NCBI GenBank assembly: GCA_016714045.1
Contig: JADJNY010000002.1
Span: 496,001 to 560,000, forward strand
Reading direction: 5' to 3'
DNA from: Planctomycetota bacterium
GTDB taxonomy: Bacteria > Planctomycetota > UBA1135 > GCA-002686595
Length of the DNA stretch: 64,000 nt
Made by a program: the position numbers and the translations under genes. Below the pieces are notes generated by a model. It was given only the letters and a program-made list of their open reading frames with translations. It did not search any database and had not been told where the DNA came from. This document shows, one piece after another, positions 54,796 to 62,548 of the stretch (its first letter is position 1; every line of letters begins with the position of its first letter).

Positions 54796-55015
54796 GGGGA
54801 GCAGCCGGTGCCGAGATGCCTCGAGCGCGCGTGCACCAAGGGAATCCGCGGGTGCGGCTTCATGCCTCGGTGGTGAGTGAGCGCTGCGTTCTGATCGGTT
54901 CTCGGGTCGATCTGCACTCGAGTAAGGGGGCCGTGTGTTCGCGATTCACGTTCGTTCCAGAATCTCTCCTCGCCTGTCCGGCGCAGTACCGCGGGGCAGC
55001 CAGGGAACGCGCGTC

Positions 55016-55127
55016 ACGGGGTTTCGAGGTCGGGCGCGGCGCCGAGTTCTACCTCGGCGAGCTACTGTGCGAAGAGCGACTCGGCGGGGGAGAGCGAGTC
55101 CGGATCCGGAAGCGGACCTTTGGTCAT
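55016..55127 (-). pseudogene. 5' stub of a third Ser/Thr kinase, with in-frame stop
   Basis: On the minus strand, ATG 55127 begins MTKGPLPDPDSLSPAES, which closely matches the start of kinase 2 (MTQGSLPDPGSLSPAES). Codon 22 is TAG where kinase 2 has TAC (Tyr), and the similarity continues for a further dozen residues (LAEVELGAAPDLE) before it ends. Upstream, the shared CCGTTGGGTAC motif is kept. So the promoter and first 35 or so codons of a third kinase remain while the rest is gone. It lies directly upstream of nothing that could use it. Confidence 0.8.
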
Positions 55128-55189
55128 GGCGGGGGGGGCGTGGGGCGCGCCGGTGAGCGCCTGGTCAGGGGGCGTGCGGGGACGACGGG

Positions 55190-55200
55190 GTACCCAACGG
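55190..55200 (-). promoter_or_regulatory. Shared upstream motif CCGTTGGGTAC of the kinase stub
   Basis: CCGTTGGGTAC followed by CCCGTCGTCCCC on the minus strand, 63 bp before the stub start. The 23 bp are the closest match to those of kinase 1. Confidence 0.5.
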
Positions 55201-55272
55201 AATCTGGCTGGGGGGATCCATCAGGAGCTGCTTCGACACGCGGGACCTCTGGACACGCGGTCGCTCCCACGC

Positions 55273-57504
55273 TCACTTGGTTCGGAAACTCCAGGTCCTC
55301 GCTGTGCCGTCCGACCATCGCGCCTGGACGGTGTATCTCGCCTTTGCACGAAGCGGTTCCTTCGGCACGAGGATCCAAGCATCGGAAAGCGCGAGGGCGG
55401 GAGTGGCCGGGGCGTCGGGAGAGGAGGCCGTGCACTCGACCTCGGCCGCGCCCAGCAGGAGGCGCAGGTCCACGCCGCGCCGCGAGTATGTCGCGTCTTC
55501 GGCCCGTGCGAGCAGGAGGATGGGGATCCCTTTCCCCAGCTGCGCCGCTGCTCGCGCTTCTGGCGAAGACCACGGACCCAACTCAGGGTGTGCGACGGGG
55601 ACGCCGGTCTGCCCGTCGAAGGGCCAGGTCGTTTCGAAGTACCAGGGTCTCGGCCCGCGGAGCGACCGGACGTCGAGCACCGTCGTCGCGCCCTGGTCCG
55701 CCGCGCCAATGCCCCCGAGACCAGGGTCGAGAAGTGCGACGCGGTGGCCCAGATCCTCGAACGCGCGCATGAACGCGGCGTCGAGCCGCTTGTCCCGTGC
55801 GTTCAGCACAATGGAGTTCGCGGCCGCCCATGCGCCTTCGGGGGTGCGCGGGCCCAGCACCGCTTCCTCGCGCGTCGGATTCTCGGGCGGTCGGCCGAGC
55901 TGTGCGATGTACGCGGCATGCCGAGCCGCGCGCTGTCCGAGTTCGGGGCTTGCCATCAGCGGTCGGAACTCGGCCGCGCCGCCGGAGCGAGTGCTGGAGC
56001 GCACCTCCTCGAGGAGCTCGAGCAGCACGCGCGCCGAATCCAGGATCGCGTGACCGCCTGAGTCGGTGATGCGCTCGGCGAGGCTCGGCCTACCCGCCAG
56101 GATCCACGCGCGCCAGCGCGCCTCGAGCTCCCCGACGCTCGCGAACGCCGACCGTGCCAGTACGTCCTTCGTGTCGCCGGGCTCCTGCGTCGGGCCGAGC
56201 TTGTCGTAGAGCGCGGCGAACTGCTTTGTCTCGCACAGGTACTCTGCGATCGACGTGCACTTGAGGAGGTCGTCGCCTCGGATCATCCCGATCTGGTCGA
56301 CGAACGAGCGTGCAAATGGAGGATCCTCGTGGCGCTCGGCGAGGAAACGCATCCATGTCCGGTTGCCTTCCACCCCCGACCAGGCAAGGCTCTCGCGCGC
56401 AACCCGCGCATGGCGTTCGGCAGCGCGCCCGGGCGCAATCGTGTCGCCGTCGCGCTCGCCGCGATTCACCCACACGAAGTTGGGGAGCGGCGTGCCAAGC
56501 AGGTTGGTGGTGATCCAGTTGAAGTGCCCGGCCGTGAGGGCGCAGGCCCGACCTTGCGGCAGAAACGACATGTAGGTGAAGAGCTCGGCGGTCTGGCGCG
56601 CTTGGTCCGACCAACCGAAGAGCGTGCCGCCTGCGTCGTCGTTGAAGCTCCCGAGCTGATCGACGATCTCGCGGTCCTCGGGTGAGATCCGCCCGTCCGC
56701 CTTCAACCGCTGGCGTACGCGGTCGTAGCCTGTGTTGGAGTCGAAGACCCAGTACACGCGGCTCACCTTGGGGACTTTGGGACGCGCGGGGATCTCGAGC
56801 GGCTGCCCGCGAAGCCAGCGGGAGAGGGCCATGCATCGATTCACGTCGCGCATGATCTGTTCCGCGCGCCCCCTTGGCAGCGTCGTGCGGATCTCGAAGG
56901 GCTCGCGCCGCACGAAGATCCCGCGCTCGGCGCCCGCGAGCTTCAGCCGTTCGTCCTGGATTTCGCCGCACTCGAAATCGACTGCGAGCTCACGCGCCAG
57001 CCGAACGGCGTCGAGCATCTCGACGCGCCGCTCGCGCAGGTCGCGGTGTTCGACCGGGAGCCAGAGCTCCCCGACGCGCTCGTTGCCGAGGCGCTTCTGC
57101 AGGCCCTCGATTCGGGCGTCGAGCCGCAATGCGCAGCGTGCGATCTCGTCTCCATCGGCGCCCGGCGACTTCATCGCGACGGCCTCGAGTTGACGTGCCG
57201 CGGCTGTGAGCGTCTTCCCCGCTTCCGGGCAGGTGCGCGGCACCTCGCCTGCGCGTCCCAGCTCCTTGTCGCACACCGCGGCGAGCTCGGTCCGCTTCGC
57301 AGCCGGCCAACCGAGCTTCTCCAGGACTTCGAGCAGTTCGGTCACTTCGAGTGCGTGCCCTGCGCCCGCCATCTGCCGGGCGGCGGCCTCGAGTGGGGCG
57401 AGGATCCGGGAATCGACCAGCGGGGCTGTCGCTTGCCCGCGAGCGAGGGAGGCGGAGAGGACGAACGCGAGGAGGCCAATAACGCTGCGGTGGGACGATC
57501 GCAT
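55273..57504 (-). CDS. Secreted protein of unknown function, paralogue B (743 residues)
   Basis: A 743-residue protein with a signal peptide (MRSSHRSVIGLLAFVLSASLARG). It is a paralogue of the 745-residue protein at 37,027-39,264 along its entire length: APLEAAARQ, LGWPAAKR, ALSRWLRGQPLEIPARPKVP, LGSFNDDAGGTLFGW, AGHFNWITTNLLGTPLPNF, DDLLKCTSIAEYL and the Ig-like end finishing WSDGTARTWSFRTK. The open frame extends to 57,645, but ATG 57504 aligns with the start of the paralogue. The shared CCGTTSGKTAC motif lies 49 bp upstream, as before the kinases, so it may be expressed together with them. Function unknown. Confidence 0.78.
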   Translation of the reverse strand: MRSSHRSVIGLLAFVLSASLARGQATAPLVDSRILAPLEAAARQMAGAGHALEVTELLEVLEKLGWPAAKRTELAAVCDKELGRAGEVPRTCPEAGKTLTAAARQLEAVAMKSPGADGDEIARCALRLDARIEGLQKRLGNERVGELWLPVEHRDLRERRVEMLDAVRLARELAVDFECGEIQDERLKLAGAERGIFVRREPFEIRTTLPRGRAEQIMRDVNRCMALSRWLRGQPLEIPARPKVPKVSRVYWVFDSNTGYDRVRQRLKADGRISPEDREIVDQLGSFNDDAGGTLFGWSDQARQTAELFTYMSFLPQGRACALTAGHFNWITTNLLGTPLPNFVWVNRGERDGDTIAPGRAAERHARVARESLAWSGVEGNRTWMRFLAERHEDPPFARSFVDQIGMIRGDDLLKCTSIAEYLCETKQFAALYDKLGPTQEPGDTKDVLARSAFASVGELEARWRAWILAGRPSLAERITDSGGHAILDSARVLLELLEEVRSSTRSGGAAEFRPLMASPELGQRAARHAAYIAQLGRPPENPTREEAVLGPRTPEGAWAAANSIVLNARDKRLDAAFMRAFEDLGHRVALLDPGLGGIGAADQGATTVLDVRSLRGPRPWYFETTWPFDGQTGVPVAHPELGPWSSPEARAAAQLGKGIPILLLARAEDATYSRRGVDLRLLLGAAEVECTASSPDAPATPALALSDAWILVPKEPLRAKARYTVQARWSDGTARTWSFRTK

Positions 57505-57552
57505 GGGAGGGCTTCTGTGAACGGAAACCATAGCGTGCGAGGGCACCATGAA

Positions 57553-57563
57553 GTACCGAACGG
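57553..57563 (-). promoter_or_regulatory. Shared upstream motif CCGTTCGGTAC of the 743-residue gene
   Basis: CCGTTCGGTAC followed by TTCATGGTGCCC on the minus strand, 49 bp before the start. The 11-bp core matches those before the kinases except for one base; the following block is less similar. Confidence 0.45.
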
Positions 57564-57674
57564 ACTCGAGCGGAGAAGTGTGCAGGGTCTTTGCCGAATC
57601 GACTGCGCATGCTGATCGCGCGCGGAGTGCGGCGGACACGTCCACTCGCGCTCTCTGCTCGACACGCGCTTGGG

Positions 57675-57706
57675 CGGGCGGCCGGCCCTCGCGGACCGGC
57701 CGCCCG
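57675..57706 (-). terminator. Hairpin downstream of the CsgG-like gene
   Basis: A perfect 11-bp stem (57,675-57,685 with 57,696-57,706) around a 10-base loop lies 22 bp after the CsgG-like stop on the minus strand. It has no T tract. Its position fits transcription termination before the 743-residue gene. Confidence 0.5.
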
Positions 57707-57727
57707 TTCCCCAGAACCCGAACCGGA

Positions 57728-58528
57728 TCAACCGTGCTTGTAGTAGCTCTGCGGCACGCGCGCCGCGATCAGCCGAATCGATTCTGCGATCGCCTGCCGG
57801 ATGGCTTGACCCATCGGCTTCTTCTCGTACTCGGAGAAGACGCCGCCGAGGACCGCGCTTCCCGTCCAGCCGATCGCGCCGAGGCCGAAGGACGTGCTCT
57901 TCGCTTCGCCCTTGACCTGCTGCGAGACGAGCGTGTCCATCGAGTTCAAGTCGATGATCTCGACCTGGATCACGCACTTGCCCTTCTCGCTGCTGAACAG
58001 TCCGCCGCCCATGCCGGGGATGATCCCGCCGAGGAACCCGCCGCCGCCGCCGGAGCCGCCCGCGTCCTCCTCCCACTCGAGCACGGTTCCGCGCACGAGC
58101 AGGTCGGCGCCGTGGATCTGCCCCTTCTCGGGCGCGTTCTCGGAGCGCATGAAGCCCTCCTCCTTCAGCTTCAGCTCGTCCTTGAACTTCTTGATGCCCT
58201 TGCGGTCGGCGACGATGAAGCGGTCGGTCGACATCAGCGACTGCTTGAGCGACGCTTCGAGCCCGGACGTCACGTTGCTTCCGCGCGAGGACCAGGTCGT
58301 GCGCCGCCGGTCCCCGTCTTCGTCCTCGTACTCGCTCGTGACCTCGTAGCCGCTCTGGCTCACGCCCCACTCGAAGGCGTCGATCACGATGCGGGCCTTG
58401 GGCCCGTTGTACGGCGGGAGTTTGACGTCAGCCGACGTGTCCGCCGATGCGGACGAGGTCGCGGCGCAAGAGCCGAGGGTTCCGAGGAAAGTGAGCGTGC
58501 CGAGCACGGCGAGTAGCGGGATCTTCAT
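57728..58528 (-). CDS. CsgG/HfaB-like lipoprotein
   Basis: A 266-residue lipoprotein with signal and lipobox TLGSCAA. The mature part shows features of the CsgG/HfaB group that forms outer-membrane pores or assembly lipoproteins: PKARIVIDAFEWG, LEASLKQSLMSTDRFIVADR, GADLLVRGTVLEWE, IQVEIIDLNSMDTLVSQQV, and a C-terminal AIRQAIAESIRLIAARV helix. A Gly-rich loop (GGSGGGGGFLGGIIPGMGGG) interrupts it. The ATG at 58528 is chosen because it starts the lipoprotein signal; the open frame extends to 58,705. No other curli genes are adjacent, so a general secretion or envelope role is safer than curli assembly. Confidence 0.85.
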   Translation of the reverse strand: MKIPLLAVLGTLTFLGTLGSCAATSSASADTSADVKLPPYNGPKARIVIDAFEWGVSQSGYEVTSEYEDEDGDRRRTTWSSRGSNVTSGLEASLKQSLMSTDRFIVADRKGIKKFKDELKLKEEGFMRSENAPEKGQIHGADLLVRGTVLEWEEDAGGSGGGGGFLGGIIPGMGGGLFSSEKGKCVIQVEIIDLNSMDTLVSQQVKGEAKSTSFGLGAIGWTGSAVLGGVFSEYEKKPMGQAIRQAIAESIRLIAARVPQSYYKHG

Positions 58529-58971
58529 GGTGGTCTCCGGTTCGGTGGGGGCTCGCCGCGGCGCGCGGGAGCGTGTCGATGCCGGCAGAGGGGAGCGGCG
58601 CCGAGCTTCACGGCGAATCGCGCGGGAAGTGGCGCGGTGCGTTCGAGCGTCACGAAGGAAAGAACACGGGCGGCGGGGCCCTTCGTCCCGCCGCCCGTGC
58701 CCCAAACCCAGACCACTTCGATCTCGCCCGTGACCGTTCGGCGACCCGGCGGATCGACAGCCGCAGGAAGCGGGGGATCACGTGAGGGTTCATGCACGAA
58801 CTCGAGGAAACGTCTCCGATCGGCGCGATCGCGCGCTCGCGGCGAATTGGGAGAAGACGAGCGTGAAGGAATCCGGACGAATCCTCTTCCATCCACCATG
58901 AACCGCCCCTGGATCGCGCCGCGCACGAACGCCGCGCCGCGCCGCCGCCCGACGAGAAGGGAAGCGCGCGC
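58529..58971. other. Divergent intergenic region with a 13-bp-stem hairpin
   Basis: No gene is recognised. A perfect 13-bp stem (58,665-58,677 with 58,687-58,699, loop 9) with CACGGGCGGCGGG arms lies in the leader side of the CsgG-like gene. Its sequence resembles the hairpin after that gene. Confidence 0.45.
58665..58699. repeat. Inverted repeat upstream of the CsgG-like gene
   Basis: A perfect 13-bp inverted repeat around a 9-base loop, 137 bp before the CsgG-like start. It may be a terminator for leftward transcription or an operator; the sequence does not decide. Confidence 0.4.
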
Positions 58972-59217
58972 GTGAAACCCAGGCGCGGCCCCGAAGCGGA
59001 GGCGCAGGAACTGCTCCTGCGGTTCCTGACGGAGAGCAGCCTCGCGGAGGAGCGTCGCTTCCGAGAGCTGTGCGCGACGCACCCCGACCTCGAGCGCGAG
59101 CTCCAACGCCTCTACACCGAGCTGCGGCGCATGGACGCGCTGCTCGGCGAGCCGGGGAGCGCGGGGCGCGCGCGGCGGCGTTGGCCGTTCAAGCGACCGG
59201 ATCGATTCGAAGGGTGA
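58972..59217 (+). CDS. Small protein resembling the N-terminal region of planctomycete Ser/Thr kinases
   Basis: An 81-residue frame with GTG start. It reads LLLRFLTESSLAEERRFRELC, then ATHPDLERELQRLYTELRRM. This is like the short helical region that precedes the kinase domain in planctomycete Ser/Thr kinases (compare FDALCRAHPEGAAELKQLK in the first kinase here). The kinase part itself is absent and the protein ends in a basic tail. It could be a stand-alone regulator or a remnant; no ribosome-binding site is convincing. Confidence 0.45.
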   Translation: MKPRRGPEAEAQELLLRFLTESSLAEERRFRELCATHPDLERELQRLYTELRRMDALLGEPGSAGRARRRWPFKRPDRFEG

Positions 59218-59408
59218 AGGATCCCCGCGGGCGCTCCTCTCGGGGTCGATCCACGCGGGGCCACGCGCGTTCGCGGTGACACATCCGAGATGCCCGGCGC
59301 GCCCCACCCCCGAGCTGGGGCAGGAGAACGCCGCGCGCGCGCCCTCCCGCCAGCGCTCCGACCTCTCGCACGCACACCCGCCGCTCTGCATCCTCTCGGC
59401 CTCCGACC

Positions 59409-60155
59409 ATGAAGCTCCAGATCTACTCCGACCTGCACCTCGAGTTCGCCGACTTCACGCCGCCGCGCGTGGAGCGCGACGTCGTCGTGCTCGCGGGGGA
59501 CGTCCACGTCGGCACGCGGGCGCTCGCCTGGATCGCGCGGCACCACCACGACGTCCCGGTCGTGTACGTGTGCGGGAACCACGAGCACTACCGCGGGAAC
59601 CTCGATCGGACGGTGGAGAAGCTCCGTGCGAAGAGCTGGCTCCCGAACCTGCACGTGCTCGACCGCGACGCGGTCGTGCTCGGGGGCGTGCGCTTCCTCG
59701 GCGCGACGCTGTGGACCGACTTCGCGCTCCACGGCGACGCGCGGATGGGGGGCGCGCTCGCGGGCGAATTCAAGAACGACTACCGCGTGATCCGCTGCGG
59801 CACGACCTATCGCCGCTTGCGGCCGAGGGACACTGCTGCGGAGCACGCCGAGTCGCGGCTCTGGCTCCACGCGCGCCTCGCGGAACCGTTCGACGGGAAG
59901 ACCGTCGTCGTCTCGCACCACGCGCCTTCGGAGGCCTCGTTTCCACCGGAGGAGCGCGGCAAGTCGCTCAACCCGGCCTACGCGAGCGACCTCGCGGAGG
60001 TCGCGGCGCGCGGCGTCGATCTCTGGATCCACGGGCACATCCACCACTCGGCCGACCATCGCCTCGGGAGCACGCGCGTCGTGTCCAACCCGCGCGGGTA
60101 CCCGGAGGTGGAGGAGAACCCGGACTTCGATCCGGGCTTCGTGCTCGAACTCTGA
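59409..60155 (+). CDS. Calcineurin-like metallophosphoesterase
   Basis: A 248-residue phosphoesterase with the complete metal-binding signature: SDLHLEF (motif I, D-x-H), VVLAGDVHVG (motif II), YVCGNHEHYRGN (motif III, GNHE), VVVSHHAPS (motif IV) and IHGHIHHSADH (motif V, GHxH). The short form with two to three strands between motifs resembles the bacterial Icc/YfcE-related enzymes that cleave phosphodiesters or pyrophosphates. No specificity can be read. It lies in a run of small same-strand genes, with the AlkB-like gene 92 bp downstream. Confidence 0.9.
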   Translation: MKLQIYSDLHLEFADFTPPRVERDVVVLAGDVHVGTRALAWIARHHHDVPVVYVCGNHEHYRGNLDRTVEKLRAKSWLPNLHVLDRDAVVLGGVRFLGATLWTDFALHGDARMGGALAGEFKNDYRVIRCGTTYRRLRPRDTAAEHAESRLWLHARLAEPFDGKTVVVSHHAPSEASFPPEERGKSLNPAYASDLAEVAARGVDLWIHGHIHHSADHRLGSTRVVSNPRGYPEVEENPDFDPGFVLEL

Positions 60156-60247
60156 CCCCCTCGGCAGGCGCCGGCCGCCGAGGGTCCTCACGACCTCGGC
60201 GTCCCGGCGGACGCACGTCAGCCCGCGGCGGCCTGCCGCACTTCGTC

Positions 60248-60847
60248 ATGTCCTTCCCGTCGAACTTCCACGCACACGCACTCGGCACCGGCCACACCGT
60301 CTACACGGGCGCGCTCCCGCGCGAGCTCCTGTTCGCGGGCGATCGGTTCGAGGAGTTGTGGGCCATGCACCCCGCTGATCCGCCCGTCGTGGCCTTCGGC
60401 GAGAAGCGTCTCGTCGCGCCGCGCTGGCATCAGGCCTTCGGCCGCGACTACGAGTTCGCCGGCTTCACGAGCCGGGCGGCGCCGGTGCCGCCGATCCTCG
60501 CGCCGCTCCTCGCATGGACGCGCGCGCAGGTCGACGAGCGCATCAACGGCGTGCTCGTCAACTGGTACGACGGCGAGCGCGAGCACCGCATCGCGCAGCA
60601 CAAGGACTCGCCCATCGGGCGCATCCCGGGTTGTCCGATCGTGACCATCTCGCTCGGCGCGACGCGCACGTTCCTGATGCACGTGAGGAAGCGCGAGCTC
60701 CCCTTCGTGGTGGGGGACCGCGACGTCGTCGTCATCCCCGACGCGACGAACAAGAAGCACGCGCACTCGGTCCCGCACCGGCCCGGCGACACGGGCCGGC
60801 GGATCTCGGTGACGCTGCGCGGGTTCTCGGACGAGCCCGCGAAGTGA
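60248..60847 (+). CDS. AlkB-like 2OG-Fe(II) oxygenase
   Basis: A 199-residue protein of the 2-oxoglutarate and Fe(II)-dependent dioxygenase superfamily, AlkB-related. NGVLVNWYDGEREHRIAQHKD resembles the AlkB NYY.DG..I..HSD segment, with HKD as the metal HxD. IVTISLGATRTFLM is the following core strand, and RRISVTLRGF ends with the 2OG-binding Arg. The second metal His should be AHSVPHR near residue 175. AlkB proteins repair alkylated bases or RNA; some act on proteins. The ATG at 60248 (MSFPSNFHAHALG) fits; the longer open frame from 59,276 overlaps the phosphoesterase and is shadow. Confidence 0.85.
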   Translation: MSFPSNFHAHALGTGHTVYTGALPRELLFAGDRFEELWAMHPADPPVVAFGEKRLVAPRWHQAFGRDYEFAGFTSRAAPVPPILAPLLAWTRAQVDERINGVLVNWYDGEREHRIAQHKDSPIGRIPGCPIVTISLGATRTFLMHVRKRELPFVVGDRDVVVIPDATNKKHAHSVPHRPGDTGRRISVTLRGFSDEPAK

Positions 60848-61139
60848 AAGGCGGCTGCGTGCTTCGGCGGCGCGCGGCCGCTCTGCTGTCGGCCCTTCGC
60901 TCGGACGGAGGCGGTCTCCTCGGCAGCCTCCCGACGGCAGCGACTTCGCGCCAGCGTGCGTCGCCGTTCTCTCTCGCCACCGCGGCCTGAACCCCGCCAG
61001 CTTCCTTTGCGTCCATCGAGATCGATGTGTCCCGACACTGCGTGCATTCGCCACCGAACTCGGGACGAGCCATTTGGGCAGGCGCGCGTGAAGCCGCTCG
61101 ACGGATGCCCCTGTGCGTACGCTCACCCCCGCTCCTCCT

Positions 61140-61655
61140 ATGTCCACGTCACACCGTCACCTCCGCATCGGCATCGACATCGGCCGCGTCCTCGTCGAGA
61201 GCGACACCGACCCGGCGCGCTCGTTCTTCGGCGCGAACTTCCTCGACGCCCGGGCGATCCCGGGCGCGTTCGAGGCCGTGGCCGCGCTCGCGCGCCTGCA
61301 CGGCGCGGAGTCCATCCACCTCGTCTCGAAGTGTTCGCCGTCGACCCAGGTCCGCACGCGCCAGTGGCTCGCGCACCACGCCTTCCACGCGCAGACCGGC
61401 GTGCCGCCCGAGCAAGTGCACTTCTGCCTCCAACGCCACGCGAAGCGTGCCTTGTGCGACGCGCACGGTCTGACGGCCTTCGTCGACGACCGCTTCAGCG
61501 TGCTTGAGCACTTGCTGCACCTCGAGCACCTCTACCTGTTCCGCCCGCTGCCGCGGGAGCGGGCGGCGTGGGCGGCGTCACCGCACCGCGAGCGCGTGCG
61601 GCTCGCTGAGGCCTGGGAGCGCGCTGCGTTCGAGGCGCTCTGGCCGGATGGCTGA
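61140..61655 (+). CDS. HAD-like hydrolase of unknown substrate
   Basis: A 171-residue protein with a HAD-like start: RIGIDIGRVLVESDTD. The expected nucleophile position reads DIG (a D-x-G/D pattern, with Gly where a second Asp is usual). SIHLVSKCSPSTQVRTRQWL gives motif II (Ser) and a Lys/Arg. FVDDRFSVLEHLL gives the acidic motif IV. It resembles short polynucleotide-phosphatase or 5' nucleotidase-like HAD proteins without a cap. With Asp10-like nucleophile retained but the second Asp lost, activity is uncertain. ATG 61140 is preferred over 61113. Confidence 0.7.
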   Translation: MSTSHRHLRIGIDIGRVLVESDTDPARSFFGANFLDARAIPGAFEAVAALARLHGAESIHLVSKCSPSTQVRTRQWLAHHAFHAQTGVPPEQVHFCLQRHAKRALCDAHGLTAFVDDRFSVLEHLLHLEHLYLFRPLPRERAAWAASPHRERVRLAEAWERAAFEALWPDG

Positions 61656-61869
61656 CGGCCGGAATGGACACGCGGTGCGTGCTCCGCTCTCGGGGAGGGG
61701 CCTCGCCGGACTGCAAGGTCTTGCGCGCGCCGCTGCAATGCCTCGCAAAGGACGCCCGGAACGAGAACCAGCGAACTTGAAAGCTCGATGGAGCATGAAC
61801 CCGCGCGCGAGACTGCCCCTCACTGCGCTTCACTCGCGGGCTCGCCCGCAACGCGCGAGAGGACCACCC

Positions 61870-62427
61870 ATGGACATCGAGGAGTTGAGACGCCGTGCCA
61901 AAGCCGGGGAGGAGCTCGAGTACGTCTTCTTCTGGGGCCCGACGCACGACGACCACGGCCGGATGACGGAGCACTGCCTGAGCCAGTGGTACCCGTCGCC
62001 GTTCGAGGTCGACGGGATCCGCTACGCGACCGCGGAGCACTGGATGATGGCCGAGAAGGCGCGGCTCTTCGGCGACGCGGGCACGCTCGAACGCATCCTC
62101 GCCGACCCGTCGCCGGCGAAGGCGCAGAAGCTCGGCCGCACCGTGCGCTGCTTCGACGCGGGGCGTTGGAACGCGCACCGCTCTGAAATCGTGGTTCGCG
62201 GGAACGTACACAAGTTCAAGCAGTTCGCGCCCATGGGCGAGTACCTGCGCTCGACCCGCCCGCACGTCCTGGTGGAGGCGAGCCCGCTCGACCGGATCTG
62301 GGGCATTGGGCTCGATCGATCCGCGCCGGAAGCGCGCGACCCGCGGACGTGGCGCGGCCTCAACCTGCTCGGGTTTGCGCTGATGGAGGTGCGGGAGCGG
62401 GTGTTCGGGGCGGTGCGCACGGCCTGA
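61870..62427 (+). CDS. NADAR-family (YbiA/DUF1768) protein, probable N-glycosidase
   Basis: A 185-residue NADAR-domain protein. It shows FFWGPTHDDHGRMTEHCLSQWYPSPF near residues 20-45, then VDGIRYATAEHWMMAEKARLFG, the hallmark of the family (a conserved Glu and Trp for ligand binding), and DRIWGIGLDR with the C-terminal WRGLNLLGFALMEVR. E. coli YbiA and plant relatives cleave N-glycosidic bonds of early riboflavin intermediates, and other members act on ADP-ribose-modified molecules. Which applies here cannot be read. Neighbours are a HAD-like gene and a protease, without riboflavin genes. Confidence 0.92.
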   Translation: MDIEELRRRAKAGEELEYVFFWGPTHDDHGRMTEHCLSQWYPSPFEVDGIRYATAEHWMMAEKARLFGDAGTLERILADPSPAKAQKLGRTVRCFDAGRWNAHRSEIVVRGNVHKFKQFAPMGEYLRSTRPHVLVEASPLDRIWGIGLDRSAPEARDPRTWRGLNLLGFALMEVRERVFGAVRTA

Positions 62428-62548
62428 GCGAGCAGCCGCGGTGAACGGAGACGGGTTCGCGCGAATGCGCGTGAATTGTCCCCGCGGGAACCCCTCTCTC
62501 CTTCTCGAGCGCAGGGAATGCGCCCCAGCACGAAGAGAGGTGAATCGA

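Larger units (their letters stand above)
54796..55272. other. Intergenic region holding a kinase 5' stub
   Basis: Apart from the kinase stub and its shared upstream motif, described separately, nothing gene-like is supported. The frames that cross it are compositional. Confidence 0.45.
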
